From positions 107,835 to 171,834 of the forward strand of contig NZ_FPBE01000006.1 in the NCBI RefSeq assembly GCF_900116625.1: a stretch of 64,000 nucleotides of DNA, written 5' to 3'. Positions 50,588-60,406 of this stretch are shown here, piece after piece. The notes beneath the pieces were generated by a model. It had not been told where the DNA came from. It worked only from the letters and a program-made list of their open reading frames with translations, and searched no databases. Numbering within the stretch: position 1 is the first letter of the stretch; each line of letters begins with the position of its first letter. Source of the DNA: Idiomarina abyssalis. GTDB lineage: Bacteria > Pseudomonadota > Gammaproteobacteria > Enterobacterales > Alteromonadaceae. Made by a program: the position numbers and the translations under genes.

Positions 50588-50928
50588 TAGCGGTTGCCCT
50601 CCGTGCTGTTATCCTGCTGATTAACTTCGTCGGTTCCAATTTCTCCACGGGCCCGTACGGCTAAGATGATTGAATAAGCTGTCATAGCAAAACCGATAAC
50701 AATAGCGGTAAGAACCAGGGCTTGAGGCAACGGGTCTGCATAAGTTTCCTGGGTACCATAAATTGGTGCCCCGTCTATTGTTAGTCGTCCGGTGGAAAAG
50801 AGAAATAAATTAACAGCGTAAGACAGCATAGTTATGCCCACGACCACAGGAAAAGAGCGGCCGCGTAAAATAAGGAAAACGCTGCATGCGGTCAAAACGC
50901 CAACGGTAACAGAGTATAAAGTTTCCAT
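50587..50928 (-). CDS. mrpC: Na+/H+ antiporter subunit C (MrpC/MnhC)
   Basis: A 113-residue NuoK-like subunit with three membrane helices and the block DPLPQALVLTAIVIGFA, typical of MrpC. One-base overlaps with both neighbours. The polar Gln/Asn-rich tail is unremarkable. Confidence 0.95.
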   Translation of the reverse strand: METLYSVTVGVLTACSVFLILRGRSFPVVVGITMLSYAVNLFLFSTGRLTIDGAPIYGTQETYADPLPQALVLTAIVIGFAMTAYSIILAVRARGEIGTDEVNQQDNSTEGNR

Positions 50929-53717
50929 TAATGTCCCTCATGCGTTGGGCGATGACGCGTCGTCATCTTGCCAAAGTTACTTAAAATCATCATGGTTGCG
51001 CCGACAACGGTCAGGAAAACGCCCAAATCGAACAGTAAGGCTGTTGCAAATTCAAATTTACCAACCAACGGCCATTCTAAGTAGGTAAACCATGATGTCA
51101 GGAAGGGCTTATTAAACACCCAGCTACCAATCCCCGTTAATGCCGCGGTCATCACACCAAACGACATGAGTGATTGGTAATTAACATTGAACCGTTCTTT
51201 TACCCAATCAACACCATTTGCAATGTATTGCAGGATCATGGCGGATGCGACAATAAGCCCGGCGATAAAGCCGCCACCGGGTAAGTTATGCCCTCTAAGG
51301 AAGATGTAAGCTGCAACGATCATCGCTATAGGCAGAATGATATTAGCTACCGTAGTTAACATCAGTGGGTGTTTGATACGGTGCCAAGGGCGGCCATCGA
51401 TATCGCTGGAGGGCATAAAGGGCTTCAATTTGTTTAATAGTTTATGAATGCCGGCTGCAGCTATAGCCAGCACGGTAATTTCACCTAATGTATCGAAGCC
51501 ACGGAAATCTACCAAAATCACATTAACCACGTTTGTTCCACCGCCACCGGATTTGGCATTGGCAAGGAAAAAGTCCGAAATGCTTTCAAACGGTGAGGTA
51601 AGAATGGCGAAGTTAAGTGTCGCGACAATACCACCAATAAAGCTGGCAATAATAATGTCTCTAAAAACGCGGTGTCCTGAGGAAGCCCGACTGGTTTTTT
51701 GTGGCATAAAGAATAGCTCCAGTATCATCAAAATAATGCTAACTACTTCCACGACTAATTGAGTCATAGCTAAATCGGGCGCCGAAAAATGCGCAAACGC
51801 CAGTGATACAACCAGGCCAACGACCGATAACATGCTTAGCATGACAAAACGGTTGCGGTGTAATGTTGCTGTTGCAAATGCCGCTCCAATAAGGACCAGA
51901 GCACCCACCATGCTAACCATATCAACGGGCAGTTGCGGTTTGCCGCCGGTGACGACACTTAAATCACTTAATGACGGCAATAAAACAACAATGACACTGA
52001 TAAGCACAAACGCAATGTAGCGCTGCAGCGAGCCTGTATCTAGCCGTTCATAGAAGTTTGCTGCGGCGTCCGACACTTTTTGAATAATGTGCTCAAAGTT
52101 GTGTTTCGCGTCCTGTCCGTCAAACTGTCGGTTGAAAGTAAATAGCTGGTCTCGCGCAAGATAAATAAGGATTCCGCCTATAACCGCTACAGCACTCATT
52201 AGTAAAGGTATATTGAACCCGTGCCATAAAGACAGTTTAACCTCAACAGGGGCGGCGGTAACTGCGGCTGCAGCCTGGTCAAGTATACCTGAGACCATTG
52301 TCATGGGAGCCAGCCCGATAGCGATACACAGTAAAGCCAGAACAACGACCGGAGCCGACATCATCCTTGGAGGGTCATGAGGTTTCTTCGGTAACTCTTT
52401 GTATTCGCCGTTAAAGAAAACGTCATGAATAAAACGGATAGAGTAGGCTACAGACAACATCGCTCCGACTGTCGCCAGGATTGGAATAAACCAGGACAAT
52501 CCGCCAAATAGGTGTTGTTGGAGTGCCTGATCAAGGAAGAGTTCTTTCGACATAAAGCCATTGAAAGGCGGAATGCCTGCCATAGAGGCAGCAACAATCA
52601 TGGCCAGTGTTGCGGTAATTGGCATCAGGCTCATCAAGCCTTGTAATTTGCGCATGTCACGCGTGCCTGATTCATGGTCAATAATACCGGCGGTCATGAA
52701 TAGACCGGCTTTAAAACAAGCGTGATTAATAATGTGGAATAAGGCGGCTATGACAGCACCCTGCGTGCCAATGCCGAGTAACATACAAATGAGACCGAGA
52801 TGACTCACGGTAGAGAATGCCAGTAGTCCTTTTAAGTCATGTTTTAGCAGCGCAAAGTAAGCACCTACTAACATGGTGATTAAGCCGGTTAAAGTTACTA
52901 GGGTAAACCAGAGCTCTGTCTCAGCTAATACCGGATGAAATCGTGCCAGTAAAAAGATACCAGCCTTTACCATGGTAGCTGAGTGTAAGTACGCACTGAC
53001 CGGAGTTGGGGCTGCCATGGCGTGTGGCAACCAAAACTGAAAAGGAAACTGCGCTGACTTAGTGAAGGCGCCAAGTAAAACCAATATTAAAGCGGGGACA
53101 TAATAGGCATGAGCCTTTATTTGTTCTGCCGCCGCAAAAATATCATCTAACTGATAACTGCCGGCGATACTGCCAATAATAAGCAAACCCGCCAATAAAG
53201 CGAGTCCGCCGGCTCCGGTCGTTGCCAGTGCCATTCGCGCACCGCGTCGGGCATCACTACTATGAAACCAATAACCAATCAGTAAAAAGGAAGAAATACT
53301 GGTCAGTTCCCAAAACACCCACATTAATAAGATATTGTCAGCCATAACGATGCCAAGCATCGATGACATGAATAATAATAAGCACGCATAAAAACGAGCT
53401 TCATCGTCTTCGCGACTTAAATAGTAGTGGGCGTATGTAATAATGAGTACGCCAATTCCTAAGATAAGCCCGACAAAGAGCAGAGAGAGTCCATCGAGCC
53501 GAACAGCAAAGTCCAGACCGATGCTGGGAAGCCACTCAACCATTTGTTTGGGGACATCACCAGCTAACGTTGCAGGTGCGTATTGAAATAAAACAATTAA
53601 GCACAGAACAGGAACCAGTAATGTAACTCCGGTCTTTACCGGTCGTGACGCACGTTTAACCAATAGTGGTAAGAGCGCACCAAAAAATGGGGCAAAAATA
53701 ATGAATAACAGATTCAT
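50928..53717 (-). CDS. mrpA: Na+/H+ antiporter fused subunits A and B (MrpAB/MnhAB)
   Basis: A 929-residue fusion. Residues about 1-600 are the NuoL-like MrpA proton channel (FWELTSISSFLLIGYW, FPFQFWLPHAMAAPTPVSAYLHS). The following part contains a DUF4040-like segment, and about 790-929 is an MrpB domain (LPGGGFIAGLIVASA). Fusion of A and B marks the six-gene group of Mrp operons common in proteobacteria. The complex exchanges Na+ for H+, suiting a marine, alkali-tolerant life. First gene of the operon, divergent from rplN. Confidence 0.95.
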   Translation of the reverse strand: MNLLFIIFAPFFGALLPLLVKRASRPVKTGVTLLVPVLCLIVLFQYAPATLAGDVPKQMVEWLPSIGLDFAVRLDGLSLLFVGLILGIGVLIITYAHYYLSREDDEARFYACLLLFMSSMLGIVMADNILLMWVFWELTSISSFLLIGYWFHSSDARRGARMALATTGAGGLALLAGLLIIGSIAGSYQLDDIFAAAEQIKAHAYYVPALILVLLGAFTKSAQFPFQFWLPHAMAAPTPVSAYLHSATMVKAGIFLLARFHPVLAETELWFTLVTLTGLITMLVGAYFALLKHDLKGLLAFSTVSHLGLICMLLGIGTQGAVIAALFHIINHACFKAGLFMTAGIIDHESGTRDMRKLQGLMSLMPITATLAMIVAASMAGIPPFNGFMSKELFLDQALQQHLFGGLSWFIPILATVGAMLSVAYSIRFIHDVFFNGEYKELPKKPHDPPRMMSAPVVVLALLCIAIGLAPMTMVSGILDQAAAAVTAAPVEVKLSLWHGFNIPLLMSAVAVIGGILIYLARDQLFTFNRQFDGQDAKHNFEHIIQKVSDAAANFYERLDTGSLQRYIAFVLISVIVVLLPSLSDLSVVTGGKPQLPVDMVSMVGALVLIGAAFATATLHRNRFVMLSMLSVVGLVVSLAFAHFSAPDLAMTQLVVEVVSIILMILELFFMPQKTSRASSGHRVFRDIIIASFIGGIVATLNFAILTSPFESISDFFLANAKSGGGGTNVVNVILVDFRGFDTLGEITVLAIAAAGIHKLLNKLKPFMPSSDIDGRPWHRIKHPLMLTTVANIILPIAMIVAAYIFLRGHNLPGGGFIAGLIVASAMILQYIANGVDWVKERFNVNYQSLMSFGVMTAALTGIGSWVFNKPFLTSWFTYLEWPLVGKFEFATALLFDLGVFLTVVGATMMILSNFGKMTTRHRPTHEGH

Positions 53718-53747
53718 ACCATCGAAGTCCCAAGTCAGCTTGTGCTC

Positions 53748-53776
53748 TTTATATTAAGGTGGATGTAGCAGAGCAA
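53748..53776 (-). promoter_or_regulatory. sigma-70 promoter of the Mrp operon
   Basis: Read on the minus strand: TTGCTC, a 17-base spacer and TATAAA, ending 31 bases before the mrpA start. Good spacing and position; no other candidate of this quality on that strand. Confidence 0.65.
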
Positions 53777-53899
53777 CTTAAAGTATTGAATTTACCATTG
53801 GTTTTGTCGCAATCCAACTAAACTAAACCGTTATAGTCGTTAGTTCACCGTACACCTACGAAAAATTCTGAGATTACCCTACCACTCCTAAAATTTATC

Positions 53900-53908
53900 T
53901 GTTACACT
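53900..53908 (+). promoter_or_regulatory. possible extended -10 promoter of the spc-alpha operon
   Basis: TGT followed by TACACT gives an extended -10 pattern about 82 bases before rplN, with a GC-rich discriminator after it (TCGCGACCC). No good -35 is visible at 16-18 bases, so this is tentative, but some promoter is needed here because the S10 operon terminates at 46344. Confidence 0.35.
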
Positions 53909-53947
53909 TCGCGACCCTTTTTATAAGGGAAAAACCAAAGGCAGCAC

Positions 53948-53970
53948 GACCCGAGAGGGTCTGTTTTTTT
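53948..53970 (+). terminator. terminator-like hairpin in the rplN leader
   Basis: GACCC-GAGA-GGGTC, a short GC stem with a GNRA-type tetraloop, is followed by TGTTTTTTT, 19 bases before the rplN start. Nothing ends just upstream on the plus strand, so it sits inside the spc leader and could act as an attenuator. Confidence 0.6.
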
Positions 53971-53989
53971 AACTAAGCGGGGCACTGAA

Positions 53990-54358
53990 ATGATCCAAAT
54001 GCAAACTACCCTGGACGTTGCCGATAACTCCGGCGCGCGCAGCGTACAATGTATTAAGGTTCTAGGTGGTTCGCACCGTCGCTACGCAAACATCGGCGAT
54101 ATCATCAAAGTTACTGTTAAGGAAGCAATTCCTCGCGGTAAGGTGAAGAAAGGCGATGTAGTGAATGCGGTGGTCGTTCGCACCAGAAAAGGCGTCCGTC
54201 GACAAGACGGGTCGGTCATCCGTTTTGACCGCAACGCGGCTGTGTTGTTGAATAACAACCAACAGCCCATTGGCACTCGTATTTTCGGGCCGGTAACTCG
54301 TGAACTGCGTTCAGAGCAGTTTATGAAGATTATCTCGCTGGCACCAGAAGTACTATAA
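53990..54358 (+). CDS. rplN: 50S ribosomal protein L14
   Basis: L14 forms part of the subunit interface. 122 residues (E. coli 123), [20 protein letters not shown] and [11 protein letters not shown]. First gene of the spc cluster, here detached from S10 and preceded by its own leader with a terminator-like hairpin. Confidence 0.98.
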   Translation: MIQMQTTLDVADNSGARSVQCIKVLGGSHRRYANIGDIIKVTVKEAIPRGKVKKGDVVNAVVVRTRKGVRRQDGSVIRFDRNAAVLLNNNQQPIGTRIFGPVTRELRSEQFMKIISLAPEVL

Positions 54359-54368
54359 GGAGTCAATT

Positions 54369-54683
54369 ATGGCGGCAAAAATTAAACGTGATGACGAAGT
54401 AGTCGTCCTGGCAGGTAAGGACAAGGGCAAGCAAGGCAAAGTCCTGAAAGTTCTTACTGATAAAGATCGCGTGATCGTGGAAGGCGTCAACGTAGTCAAG
54501 AAACATCAGAAGCCAAATCCGGCTTTAGGTGAATCTGGCGGCATCGTTGAACAAGAAGCAGCCATCCACATTTCGAACGTAGCGATCCTTAACCCAGAGA
54601 CAGGTAAAGCAGATCGTGTTGGATTTCGTATTGAAGATGGCAAGAAAGTTCGCTTCTTCAAATCGAACAACGCAATCATTTAA
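54369..54683 (+). CDS. rplX: 50S ribosomal protein L24
   Basis: An assembly initiator with a KOW motif ([21 protein letters not shown]). 104 residues, equal to E. coli. AAGGAG precedes the ATG, 10 bases after rplN. Confidence 0.98.
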   Translation: MAAKIKRDDEVVVLAGKDKGKQGKVLKVLTDKDRVIVEGVNVVKKHQKPNPALGESGGIVEQEAAIHISNVAILNPETGKADRVGFRIEDGKKVRFFKSNNAII

Positions 54684-54703
54684 TTCAAACTTGGAGTTTT
54701 ACG

Positions 54704-55243
54704 ATGGCGAAACTGCATGATTTTTATAGAGAATCGGTAGTTCCTGGACTGATGAAAGAGTTCAGCTACAACAGCGTCATGCAAGTCCCTCGGATTGAAA
54801 AAATCACCCTTAACATGGGTGTTGGTGAAGCTCTGGCTGACAAAAAAGTACTTGATAACGCAGTGGCGGACCTAGAGGCTATCTCTGGTCAAAAGCCAAT
54901 TCGTACTGTGGCACGCAAGTCTGTCGCCGGTTTCAAAGTCCGTGAAGGCTTCCCGATTGGCTGTAAAGTAACTCTGCGCGGCGAGCGCATGTGGGACTTT
55001 TTGCAACGCTTAATTTCGATTGCAATCCCACGTATCCGTGACTTCCGTGGCCTGAACCCTAAATCGTTCGATGGTCGTGGTAATTACAGCATGGGTGTTC
55101 GTGAGCAGATCATCTTTCCGGAAGTCGACTATGACAAAGTCGACAAGGTACGTGGTCTGGATATCACCATTACCACTAATGCTGGCACAGATGACGAAGC
55201 TCGTGCTTTGCTAGCTGCCTTTAACTTCCCGTTCAGAAAGTAA
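54704..55243 (+). CDS. rplE: 50S ribosomal protein L5
   Basis: The 5S rRNA-binding protein of the central protuberance. 179 residues, equal to E. coli, with the block [11 protein letters not shown]. In E. coli the S8 repressor site overlaps the rplE start; I could not verify the same fold here. Confidence 0.98.
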   Translation: MAKLHDFYRESVVPGLMKEFSYNSVMQVPRIEKITLNMGVGEALADKKVLDNAVADLEAISGQKPIRTVARKSVAGFKVREGFPIGCKVTLRGERMWDFLQRLISIAIPRIRDFRGLNPKSFDGRGNYSMGVREQIIFPEVDYDKVDKVRGLDITITTNAGTDDEARALLAAFNFPFRK

Positions 55244-55254
55244 GGTGTAGAGTT

Positions 55255-55560
55255 ATGGCAAAACAGTCAATGAAAGCGCGTGACGTGAAGCGAGCTAAAA
55301 TCGCTTCAAAATACGCAGAAAAACGCAACGCACTGAAAACGGTCATTAATGACCCTAAAGCATCAGACGAAGAGCGTTGGGAAGCCGTACTTAAGTTGCA
55401 ACAGCTCCCACGTGATGCCAGTCCGACGCGTCAACGTAACCGTTGTCGTATAACTGGTCGTCCTCATGGTTTCCTTCGTAAATTCGGTATGAGCCGAATC
55501 AAGGTCCGTGAGATGGCGATGCGCGGTGAAATTCCTGGCTTGAAAAAAGCTAGCTGGTAA
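55255..55560 (+). CDS. rpsN: 30S ribosomal protein S14 (zinc-free long form)
   Basis: 101 residues, equal to E. coli. It is the long C-minus form: no CxxC zinc pairs, so it does not depend on zinc. C-terminal block [19 protein letters not shown]. 11 bases after rplE. Confidence 0.98.
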   Translation: MAKQSMKARDVKRAKIASKYAEKRNALKTVINDPKASDEERWEAVLKLQQLPRDASPTRQRNRCRITGRPHGFLRKFGMSRIKVREMAMRGEIPGLKKASW

Positions 55561-55586
55561 GCCACGAATCACGGGAGAAAGCAAAT

Positions 55587-55979
55587 ATGAGCATGCAAGA
55601 TCCAATTGCGGATATGTTCACACGCATTCGCAACGCTCAAGGTGCTAACAAAGTAACGGTTAAAATGCCGTCTTCTAAGCAGAAAGTGGCGATTGCTCAA
55701 GTTCTGAAAGAAGAAGGTTTTATTACTGGTTACAGTGCCGAGAGTACTGTTAAACCTGAGCTTGAAGTCGAATTGAAATATTTCGAAGGCAAGCCAGTAA
55801 TTGAAACAATCGAGCGCGTTAGTCGCCCCGGTCTGCGTATCTATAAGAAACGCAACGAGCTGCCTAACGTAATGGGTGGCCTTGGCATCGCAGTAGTTTC
55901 GACGTCTAAAGGCCTGATGACTGATCGTGCCGCTCGCCAAGCTGGTCTTGGTGGCGAAATTATCGGTTACGTAGCGTAA
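55587..55979 (+). CDS. rpsH: 30S ribosomal protein S8
   Basis: A 16S-binding protein and, in E. coli, translational repressor of the spc operon. 130 residues, equal to E. coli, opening [23 protein letters not shown] precedes the ATG. Confidence 0.98.
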   Translation: MSMQDPIADMFTRIRNAQGANKVTVKMPSSKQKVAIAQVLKEEGFITGYSAESTVKPELEVELKYFEGKPVIETIERVSRPGLRIYKKRNELPNVMGGLGIAVVSTSKGLMTDRAARQAGLGGEIIGYVA

Positions 55980-55993
55980 TTAGGAGGTAGGAA

Positions 55994-56527
55994 ATGTCAC
56001 GTGTTGCTAAAGCACCCATTGAAATTCCTGCTGGCGTTGAAGTTACGCTAAATGGCCAGGAAGTCACGATTAAAGGTGCCCAGGGCTCACTGAGTCGTGT
56101 TGTAAACGATGCAGTTGAACTAGTGAAAGAAGACAGTGAGTTACGTACTAACGCCCGTGAAGGTGTTGCTAACTCCACTGCTCAAGCTGGTACGGCTCGT
56201 GCATTGTTGCAAAACATGGTGGTCGGAGTCACTAAAGGATTCGAACGTAAGTTACAGTTGATGGGTGTTGGTTACCGTGCGCAAGCACAAGGTAAAAAAC
56301 TGAACCTGACGCTAGGCTTTTCGCATCCTGTGGAGTTCGAAATTCCAGAAGGAATTACAATCGATACTCCGACTCAGACTGAAGTCGTCGTTAAAGGTGC
56401 AGATAAGCAGTTAGTTGGTCAAGTTGCCGCTAACATTCGCGCATACCGTAAGCCAGAGCCTTATAAAGGCAAAGGCGTTCGTTATGCTGACGAGCAAGTG
56501 CGCCGTAAAGAAGCCAAGAAAAAGTAG
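55994..56527 (+). CDS. rplF: 50S ribosomal protein L6
   Basis: L6 lies near the factor-binding centre. 177 residues, equal to E. coli, with ending [28 protein letters not shown] precedes the ATG. Confidence 0.98.
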   Translation: MSRVAKAPIEIPAGVEVTLNGQEVTIKGAQGSLSRVVNDAVELVKEDSELRTNAREGVANSTAQAGTARALLQNMVVGVTKGFERKLQLMGVGYRAQAQGKKLNLTLGFSHPVEFEIPEGITIDTPTQTEVVVKGADKQLVGQVAANIRAYRKPEPYKGKGVRYADEQVRRKEAKKK

Positions 56528-56536
56528 GGTAATACG

Positions 56537-56890
56537 ATGGACAATAAAGCAGCTCGCTTACGTCGTGCTACTCGCGCACGTAAACAAATTAAAGAGTTGG
56601 GTGCAAATCGCCTGGTCGTTCACCGTACACCACGGCATATTTACGCACAGTTGATCGCACCTAACGGTTCTGAAGTGCTGGCAGCCGCATCGACTGCAGA
56701 GAAAAGTGTTCGCGAAGGGCTTAAATCTACAGGTAATGTAGATGCAGCCAAAGTCGTGGGCAAAACTATCGCTGAACGAGCGATTGAAAAAGGCGTCAAA
56801 AGCGTTTCTTTCGATCGTAGTGGTTTTAAATACCACGGTCGCGTAGCCGCATTAGCGGACGCAGCTCGTGAAGCCGGACTTCAGTTCTAG
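56537..56890 (+). CDS. rplR: 50S ribosomal protein L18
   Basis: A 5S rRNA-binding protein. 117 residues, equal to E. coli, with [20 protein letters not shown] and the closing block [10 protein letters not shown]. 9 bases after rplF. Confidence 0.98.
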   Translation: MDNKAARLRRATRARKQIKELGANRLVVHRTPRHIYAQLIAPNGSEVLAAASTAEKSVREGLKSTGNVDAAKVVGKTIAERAIEKGVKSVSFDRSGFKYHGRVAALADAAREAGLQF

Positions 56891-56899
56891 GAGACGAAC

Positions 56900-57400
56900 A
56901 TGGCAAATGTAGAAGCTCAAACCGGTGAACTGATAGAAAAGTTGATCACAGTTAATCGTGTAGCAAAGGTTGTTAAAGGTGGTCGTATCTTTAGCTTCAC
57001 TGCACTGACTGTGGTTGGCGACGGTAAAGGTAAAGTCGGTTTTGGTTATGGTAAAGCGCGTGAAGTACCCGCTGCTATTCAAAAAGCAATGGAAAAAGCA
57101 CGTCGCAATATGGTTACCGTTCAGCTGAAAGGCGACACTTTACAGCACCCTGTTAAAGGGCGTCATTCAGGTTCACAGGTATACATGCAACCTGCTTCAG
57201 AAGGTACGGGTATCATCGCTGGTGGTGCAATGCGTGCGGTTCTGGAAGTTTCAGGTGTACATAACGTGCTGTCAAAAGCATACGGTTCAACCAACCCAAT
57301 CAACGTTGTTCGCGCGACTATCAAAGCGTTGAACGGCATGAAATCGCCGGAGCAAGTTGCGGCGAAGCGTGGATTGCGCGTTGACGAAATACTGGGGTAG
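56900..57400 (+). CDS. rpsE: 30S ribosomal protein S5
   Basis: A fidelity protein near the mRNA entrance. 166 residues (E. coli 167). Conserved [19 protein letters not shown] and the [13 protein letters not shown] helix. 9 bases after rplR. Confidence 0.98.
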   Translation: MANVEAQTGELIEKLITVNRVAKVVKGGRIFSFTALTVVGDGKGKVGFGYGKAREVPAAIQKAMEKARRNMVTVQLKGDTLQHPVKGRHSGSQVYMQPASEGTGIIAGGAMRAVLEVSGVHNVLSKAYGSTNPINVVRATIKALNGMKSPEQVAAKRGLRVDEILG

Positions 57401-57406
57401 TGAACA

Positions 57407-57589
57407 ATGGCGAATAAGACAATCAAAGTAACACAGACGCGTAGCTCTATCGGCCGTTTGCCGAAGCATAAAGCTACACTACGTGGCTTGGGTCTCCGCC
57501 GCATTGGTCACACAGTAGAGTTGGAAGACACTGCTGCAGTCCGCGGTATGGTGAACCGAGTTAATTACATGGTTAAGGTGGAGGGATAA
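57407..57589 (+). CDS. rpmD: 50S ribosomal protein L30
   Basis: 60 residues (E. coli 59): [31 protein letters not shown]. Starts 6 bases after rpsE and ends 3 bases before rplO. Confidence 0.97.
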   Translation: MANKTIKVTQTRSSIGRLPKHKATLRGLGLRRIGHTVELEDTAAVRGMVNRVNYMVKVEG

Positions 57590-57592
57590 GCG

Positions 57593-58027
57593 ATGGAACT
57601 TAATACTCTTGCTCCCGCACCTGGTGCAAAAAGCAGCAAAAAGCGCGTTGGACGCGGTATTGGTTCAGGTCTTGGAAAGACTGGTGGACGTGGCCACAAA
57701 GGGCAGAAATCTCGCTCTGGTGGTACTGTTAAGCCAGGTTTCGAAGGCGGACAAATGCCAATTCAACGTCGTCTGCCAAAATTTGGTTTTACTTCTCGCA
57801 AAGCAATGGTTACCGCGGAAGTAAACTTGGCAGAGATCGCGAAGGTTGACGGTGATACCGTTGAACTGGCGACTTTGAAAGCAGCAGGTCTCGTTCGTAA
57901 GAACGTACTACACGCTAAAGTCATCAAATCTGGTGAGTTAAGTCGTGCTGTGACTGTAAAAGGTCTGAAAGTCACCAAAGGCGCTCGCGAAGCTATTGAA
58001 GCTGCTGGCGGCAAAATCGAAGGATAG
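57593..58027 (+). CDS. rplO: 50S ribosomal protein L15
   Basis: A late-assembly 23S-binding protein, 144 residues as in E. coli. Gly/Arg/Lys-rich N terminus ([20 protein letters not shown]) and globular C-terminal half. AGGGATAAGCG precedes the ATG; secY follows after 5 bases. Confidence 0.98.
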   Translation: MELNTLAPAPGAKSSKKRVGRGIGSGLGKTGGRGHKGQKSRSGGTVKPGFEGGQMPIQRRLPKFGFTSRKAMVTAEVNLAEIAKVDGDTVELATLKAAGLVRKNVLHAKVIKSGELSRAVTVKGLKVTKGAREAIEAAGGKIEG

Positions 58028-58032
58028 AGCAA

Positions 58033-59361
58033 ATGGCTAAACCAGGATTGGAATCAAATCGAGCGCAAGGTGGCTTGTCGGAACTTAAGCGTCGCCTGTT
58101 GTTTGTGTTAGGAGCGATTATCGTTTTCCGAGCGGGCTCCTTTGTGCCTATTCCTGGTATTGATGCCGCTGTATTAGCTCAGCTATTCGAGCAGCAGAAA
58201 GATACCATCGTTGCTATGTTTAACATGTTCAGCGGTGGTGCCTTGGAGCGCGCTTCAGTATTTGCATTAGGTATTATGCCGTATATTTCGGCTTCGATTA
58301 TTATGCAGTTGGCAAGTGTGGTTCATCCACGCCTGGCCGAGCTTAAGAAAGAAGGTGAATCTGGTCGTCGTAAGATAAACCAGTATACGCGGTGGGGTAC
58401 TTTAATACTGGCTACGTTCCAGTCGATTGGTATAGCTACTGGCTTACCAAACTTAATGCCAGGACTCGTAATAGACCCTGGTTTCGGCTTCTATTTCACT
58501 GCTATTGTGAGCTTAGTCACAGGGACAATGTTCCTTATGTGGCTAGGTGAACAAATTACTGAGCGTGGTATAGGCAACGGTATCTCTATCCTGATCTTTG
58601 TGGGTATTGTTGCAGGATTACCTTCCGCTATCGGCCAAACGGCCGAACAAGCGCGTCAAGGTGACTTGCACTTGTTATTGTTATTGTTAATTGGTGTTGT
58701 GGTTATTGCAGTAACCTACTTCGTTGTTTTTGTTGAACGTGGTCAGCGTCGTATAGTCGTTAACTACGCCAAGCGTCAACAGGGTCGTAAGGTATTCGCT
58801 GCACAAAGCACTCACTTGCCATTGAAAGTGAATATGGCAGGTGTTATTCCACCAATTTTCGCGTCGAGTATTATTTTATTTCCGGGTACCATTGCCACTT
58901 GGTTTGGCTCTGGTGAAGGTGCGGTTGCAGACTTTTTGCAACAAGTATCAATGACATTGTCTCCCGGTCAGCCGTTATATGTGTTATTGTACGCGGCTGC
59001 GATAATCTTCTTCTGTTTCTTCTATACAGCGTTGGTATTTAACCCTCGCGAAACAGCGGATAACTTGAAGAAGTCAGGTGCGTTTATCCCGGGTATACGC
59101 CCAGGTGAGCAAACCTCGAGATATATCGATAAAGTAATGACGCGCTTGACATTAGCAGGCGCACTGTACATTACCTTTGTCTGTTTGGTTCCGGAGTTCA
59201 TGATGATTGCATGGAATGTGCAATTCTACTTCGGCGGTACATCATTATTGATTATCGTTGTTGTTATCATGGACTTTATGGCACAGGTTCAGACTCATAT
59301 GATGTCGCATCAATATGACTCTGTCCTGAAAAAAGCCAATCTCAAAGGCTACGGCCGGTAA
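58033..59361 (+). CDS. secY: preprotein translocase subunit SecY
   Basis: Channel-forming subunit of SecYEG, 442 residues (E. coli 443) with ten membrane helices. Plug and signature regions are visible: [33 protein letters not shown], and the cytoplasmic loop [11 protein letters not shown] with the conserved Arg. C-terminal tail [13 protein letters not shown]. Second-last gene before the alpha leader. Confidence 0.98.
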   Translation: MAKPGLESNRAQGGLSELKRRLLFVLGAIIVFRAGSFVPIPGIDAAVLAQLFEQQKDTIVAMFNMFSGGALERASVFALGIMPYISASIIMQLASVVHPRLAELKKEGESGRRKINQYTRWGTLILATFQSIGIATGLPNLMPGLVIDPGFGFYFTAIVSLVTGTMFLMWLGEQITERGIGNGISILIFVGIVAGLPSAIGQTAEQARQGDLHLLLLLLIGVVVIAVTYFVVFVERGQRRIVVNYAKRQQGRKVFAAQSTHLPLKVNMAGVIPPIFASSIILFPGTIATWFGSGEGAVADFLQQVSMTLSPGQPLYVLLYAAAIIFFCFFYTALVFNPRETADNLKKSGAFIPGIRPGEQTSRYIDKVMTRLTLAGALYITFVCLVPEFMMIAWNVQFYFGGTSLLIIVVVIMDFMAQVQTHMMSHQYDSVLKKANLKGYGR

Positions 59362-59385
59362 GATTGGGTAGAACGGAGAGTAGCA

Positions 59386-59499
59386 ATGAAAGTTCGTGCT
59401 TCCGTGAAGAAAATCTGTCGTAACTGCAAAATCATCAAGCGTAACGGTGTAGTTCGCGTTATTTGCACTGATGCTAAGCATAAGCAACGACAAGGTTGA
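59386..59499 (+). CDS. rpmJ: 50S ribosomal protein L36 (zinc form)
   Basis: A 37-residue protein starting [19 protein letters not shown] at ATG 59386. Cys11, Cys14, Cys27 and His32 form the zinc ribbon of the C-plus form, so this copy needs zinc. GGAGAG precedes the ATG. It lies 24 bases after secY, the usual position at the end of spc. Confidence 0.97.
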   Translation: MKVRASVKKICRNCKIIKRNGVVRVICTDAKHKQRQG

Positions 59500-59507
59500 T
59501 TCGAAGG

Positions 59508-59538
59508 AAAGGCTAGCGGCTTAACAGCCGCGGCCTTT
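59508..59538 (+). other. hairpin between rpmJ and the alpha leader
   Basis: AAAGGC-TA-GCGGC pairs with GCCGC-GGCCTTT around loop TTAACA, leaving a 2-base bulge. No T-run follows, so it is not a classical terminator; it could be a processing or stability element between spc and alpha. Confidence 0.5.
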
Positions 59539-59540
59539 GA

Positions 59541-59622
59541 AGTATTTGCAATTCGGCAATCGGTTGAGTATCCTAACGGGCTTTTCAACTGAAGCCTACA
59601 AATTAAAGGAGACGTGTTAGTG
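59541..59622 (+). promoter_or_regulatory. alpha operon ribosome binding site (S4 pseudoknot leader)
   Basis: The segments GAGTATCC and CGGGCTTTTCA, then an AAAGGAG ribosome binding site and GTG start, align in order with the E. coli alpha-operon leader. There S4 binds a nested pseudoknot and traps the 30S subunit at the rpsM start. The loop between the two segments is shorter here (TAA instead of TGAAAA). Confidence 0.8.
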
Positions 59623-59976
59623 GCCCGTATCGCTGGCATTAACGTTCCTGACAATAAGCATGCAGTCATTGCCTTGACTGCAATCTACGGTGTTGGCCGT
59701 ACTCGTTCACAGCAGATTCTTGCTGCAACGGGTATTGCTGAAGACACTAAGATTGGTTCATTGTCAGAAGACAAACTGGACGCGCTTCGTGACGCAGTAT
59801 CAAAGTTCGCAGTAGAAGGCGATCTGCGTCGTGAAGTATCTATGAACATTAAACGTTTGATGGACCTCGGGTGTTTCCGTGGACTTCGTCATCGTCGTAG
59901 CTTACCTCTACGTGGGCAGCGCACTAAAACAAATGCGCGCACTCGTAAAGGTCCGCGCAAACCAATTAAGAAATAG
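59620..59976 (+). CDS. rpsM: 30S ribosomal protein S13
   Basis: A head protein contacting P-site tRNA and L5. From GTG 59620 it has 118 residues, the E. coli length, opening [19 protein letters not shown]. An in-frame GTG two codons upstream is rejected. The GTG start also matches E. coli and is part of the S4-regulated leader. Confidence 0.97.
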   Translation: MARIAGINVPDNKHAVIALTAIYGVGRTRSQQILAATGIAEDTKIGSLSEDKLDALRDAVSKFAVEGDLRREVSMNIKRLMDLGCFRGLRHRRSLPLRGQRTKTNARTRKGPRKPIKK

Positions 59977-59988
59977 GGGGATTGAGTA

Positions 59989-60378
59989 ATGGCTAAAACA
60001 CCAACTCGCTCTCGAAAGCGCGTTAAAAAGCAGGTCGCCGATGGCATGGCTCACGTACATGCATCTTTCAACAACACCATTATTACCATTACTGATCGCC
60101 AGGGTAACGCATTAGCGTGGGCTACCGCAGGTGGATCGGGCTTCCGTGGTTCACGGAAATCAACGCCGTTCGCAGCACAGGTTGCAGCAGAACGAGCAGG
60201 TGAAATGGCGAAGGAATACGGACTGAAAAACCTGGAAGTATTTGTGAATGGTCCAGGCCCAGGTCGTGAATCATCGATTCGTGCCCTGAACGCCGTTGGT
60301 TACAAAATCACAAATATTACCGATGTGACACCGATTCCTCACAACGGTTGTCGTCCGCCTAAGAAACGTCGCGTTTAA
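59989..60378 (+). CDS. rpsK: 30S ribosomal protein S11
   Basis: A platform protein, 129 residues as in E. coli. [20 protein letters not shown] and the closing [15 protein letters not shown]. 12 bases after rpsM. Confidence 0.98.
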   Translation: MAKTPTRSRKRVKKQVADGMAHVHASFNNTIITITDRQGNALAWATAGGSGFRGSRKSTPFAAQVAAERAGEMAKEYGLKNLEVFVNGPGPGRESSIRALNAVGYKITNITDVTPIPHNGCRPPKKRRV

Positions 60379-60406
60379 GGCGTGAATCGATAGTTGGAGA
60401 AAGATC

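Noticed and set aside
46345..53989. S10/spc gap as a recent mobile insertion
   Set aside because: No insertion sequence, tRNA, integrase or flanking direct repeat is visible; the genes look like normal housekeeping loci, so rearrangement is more likely.
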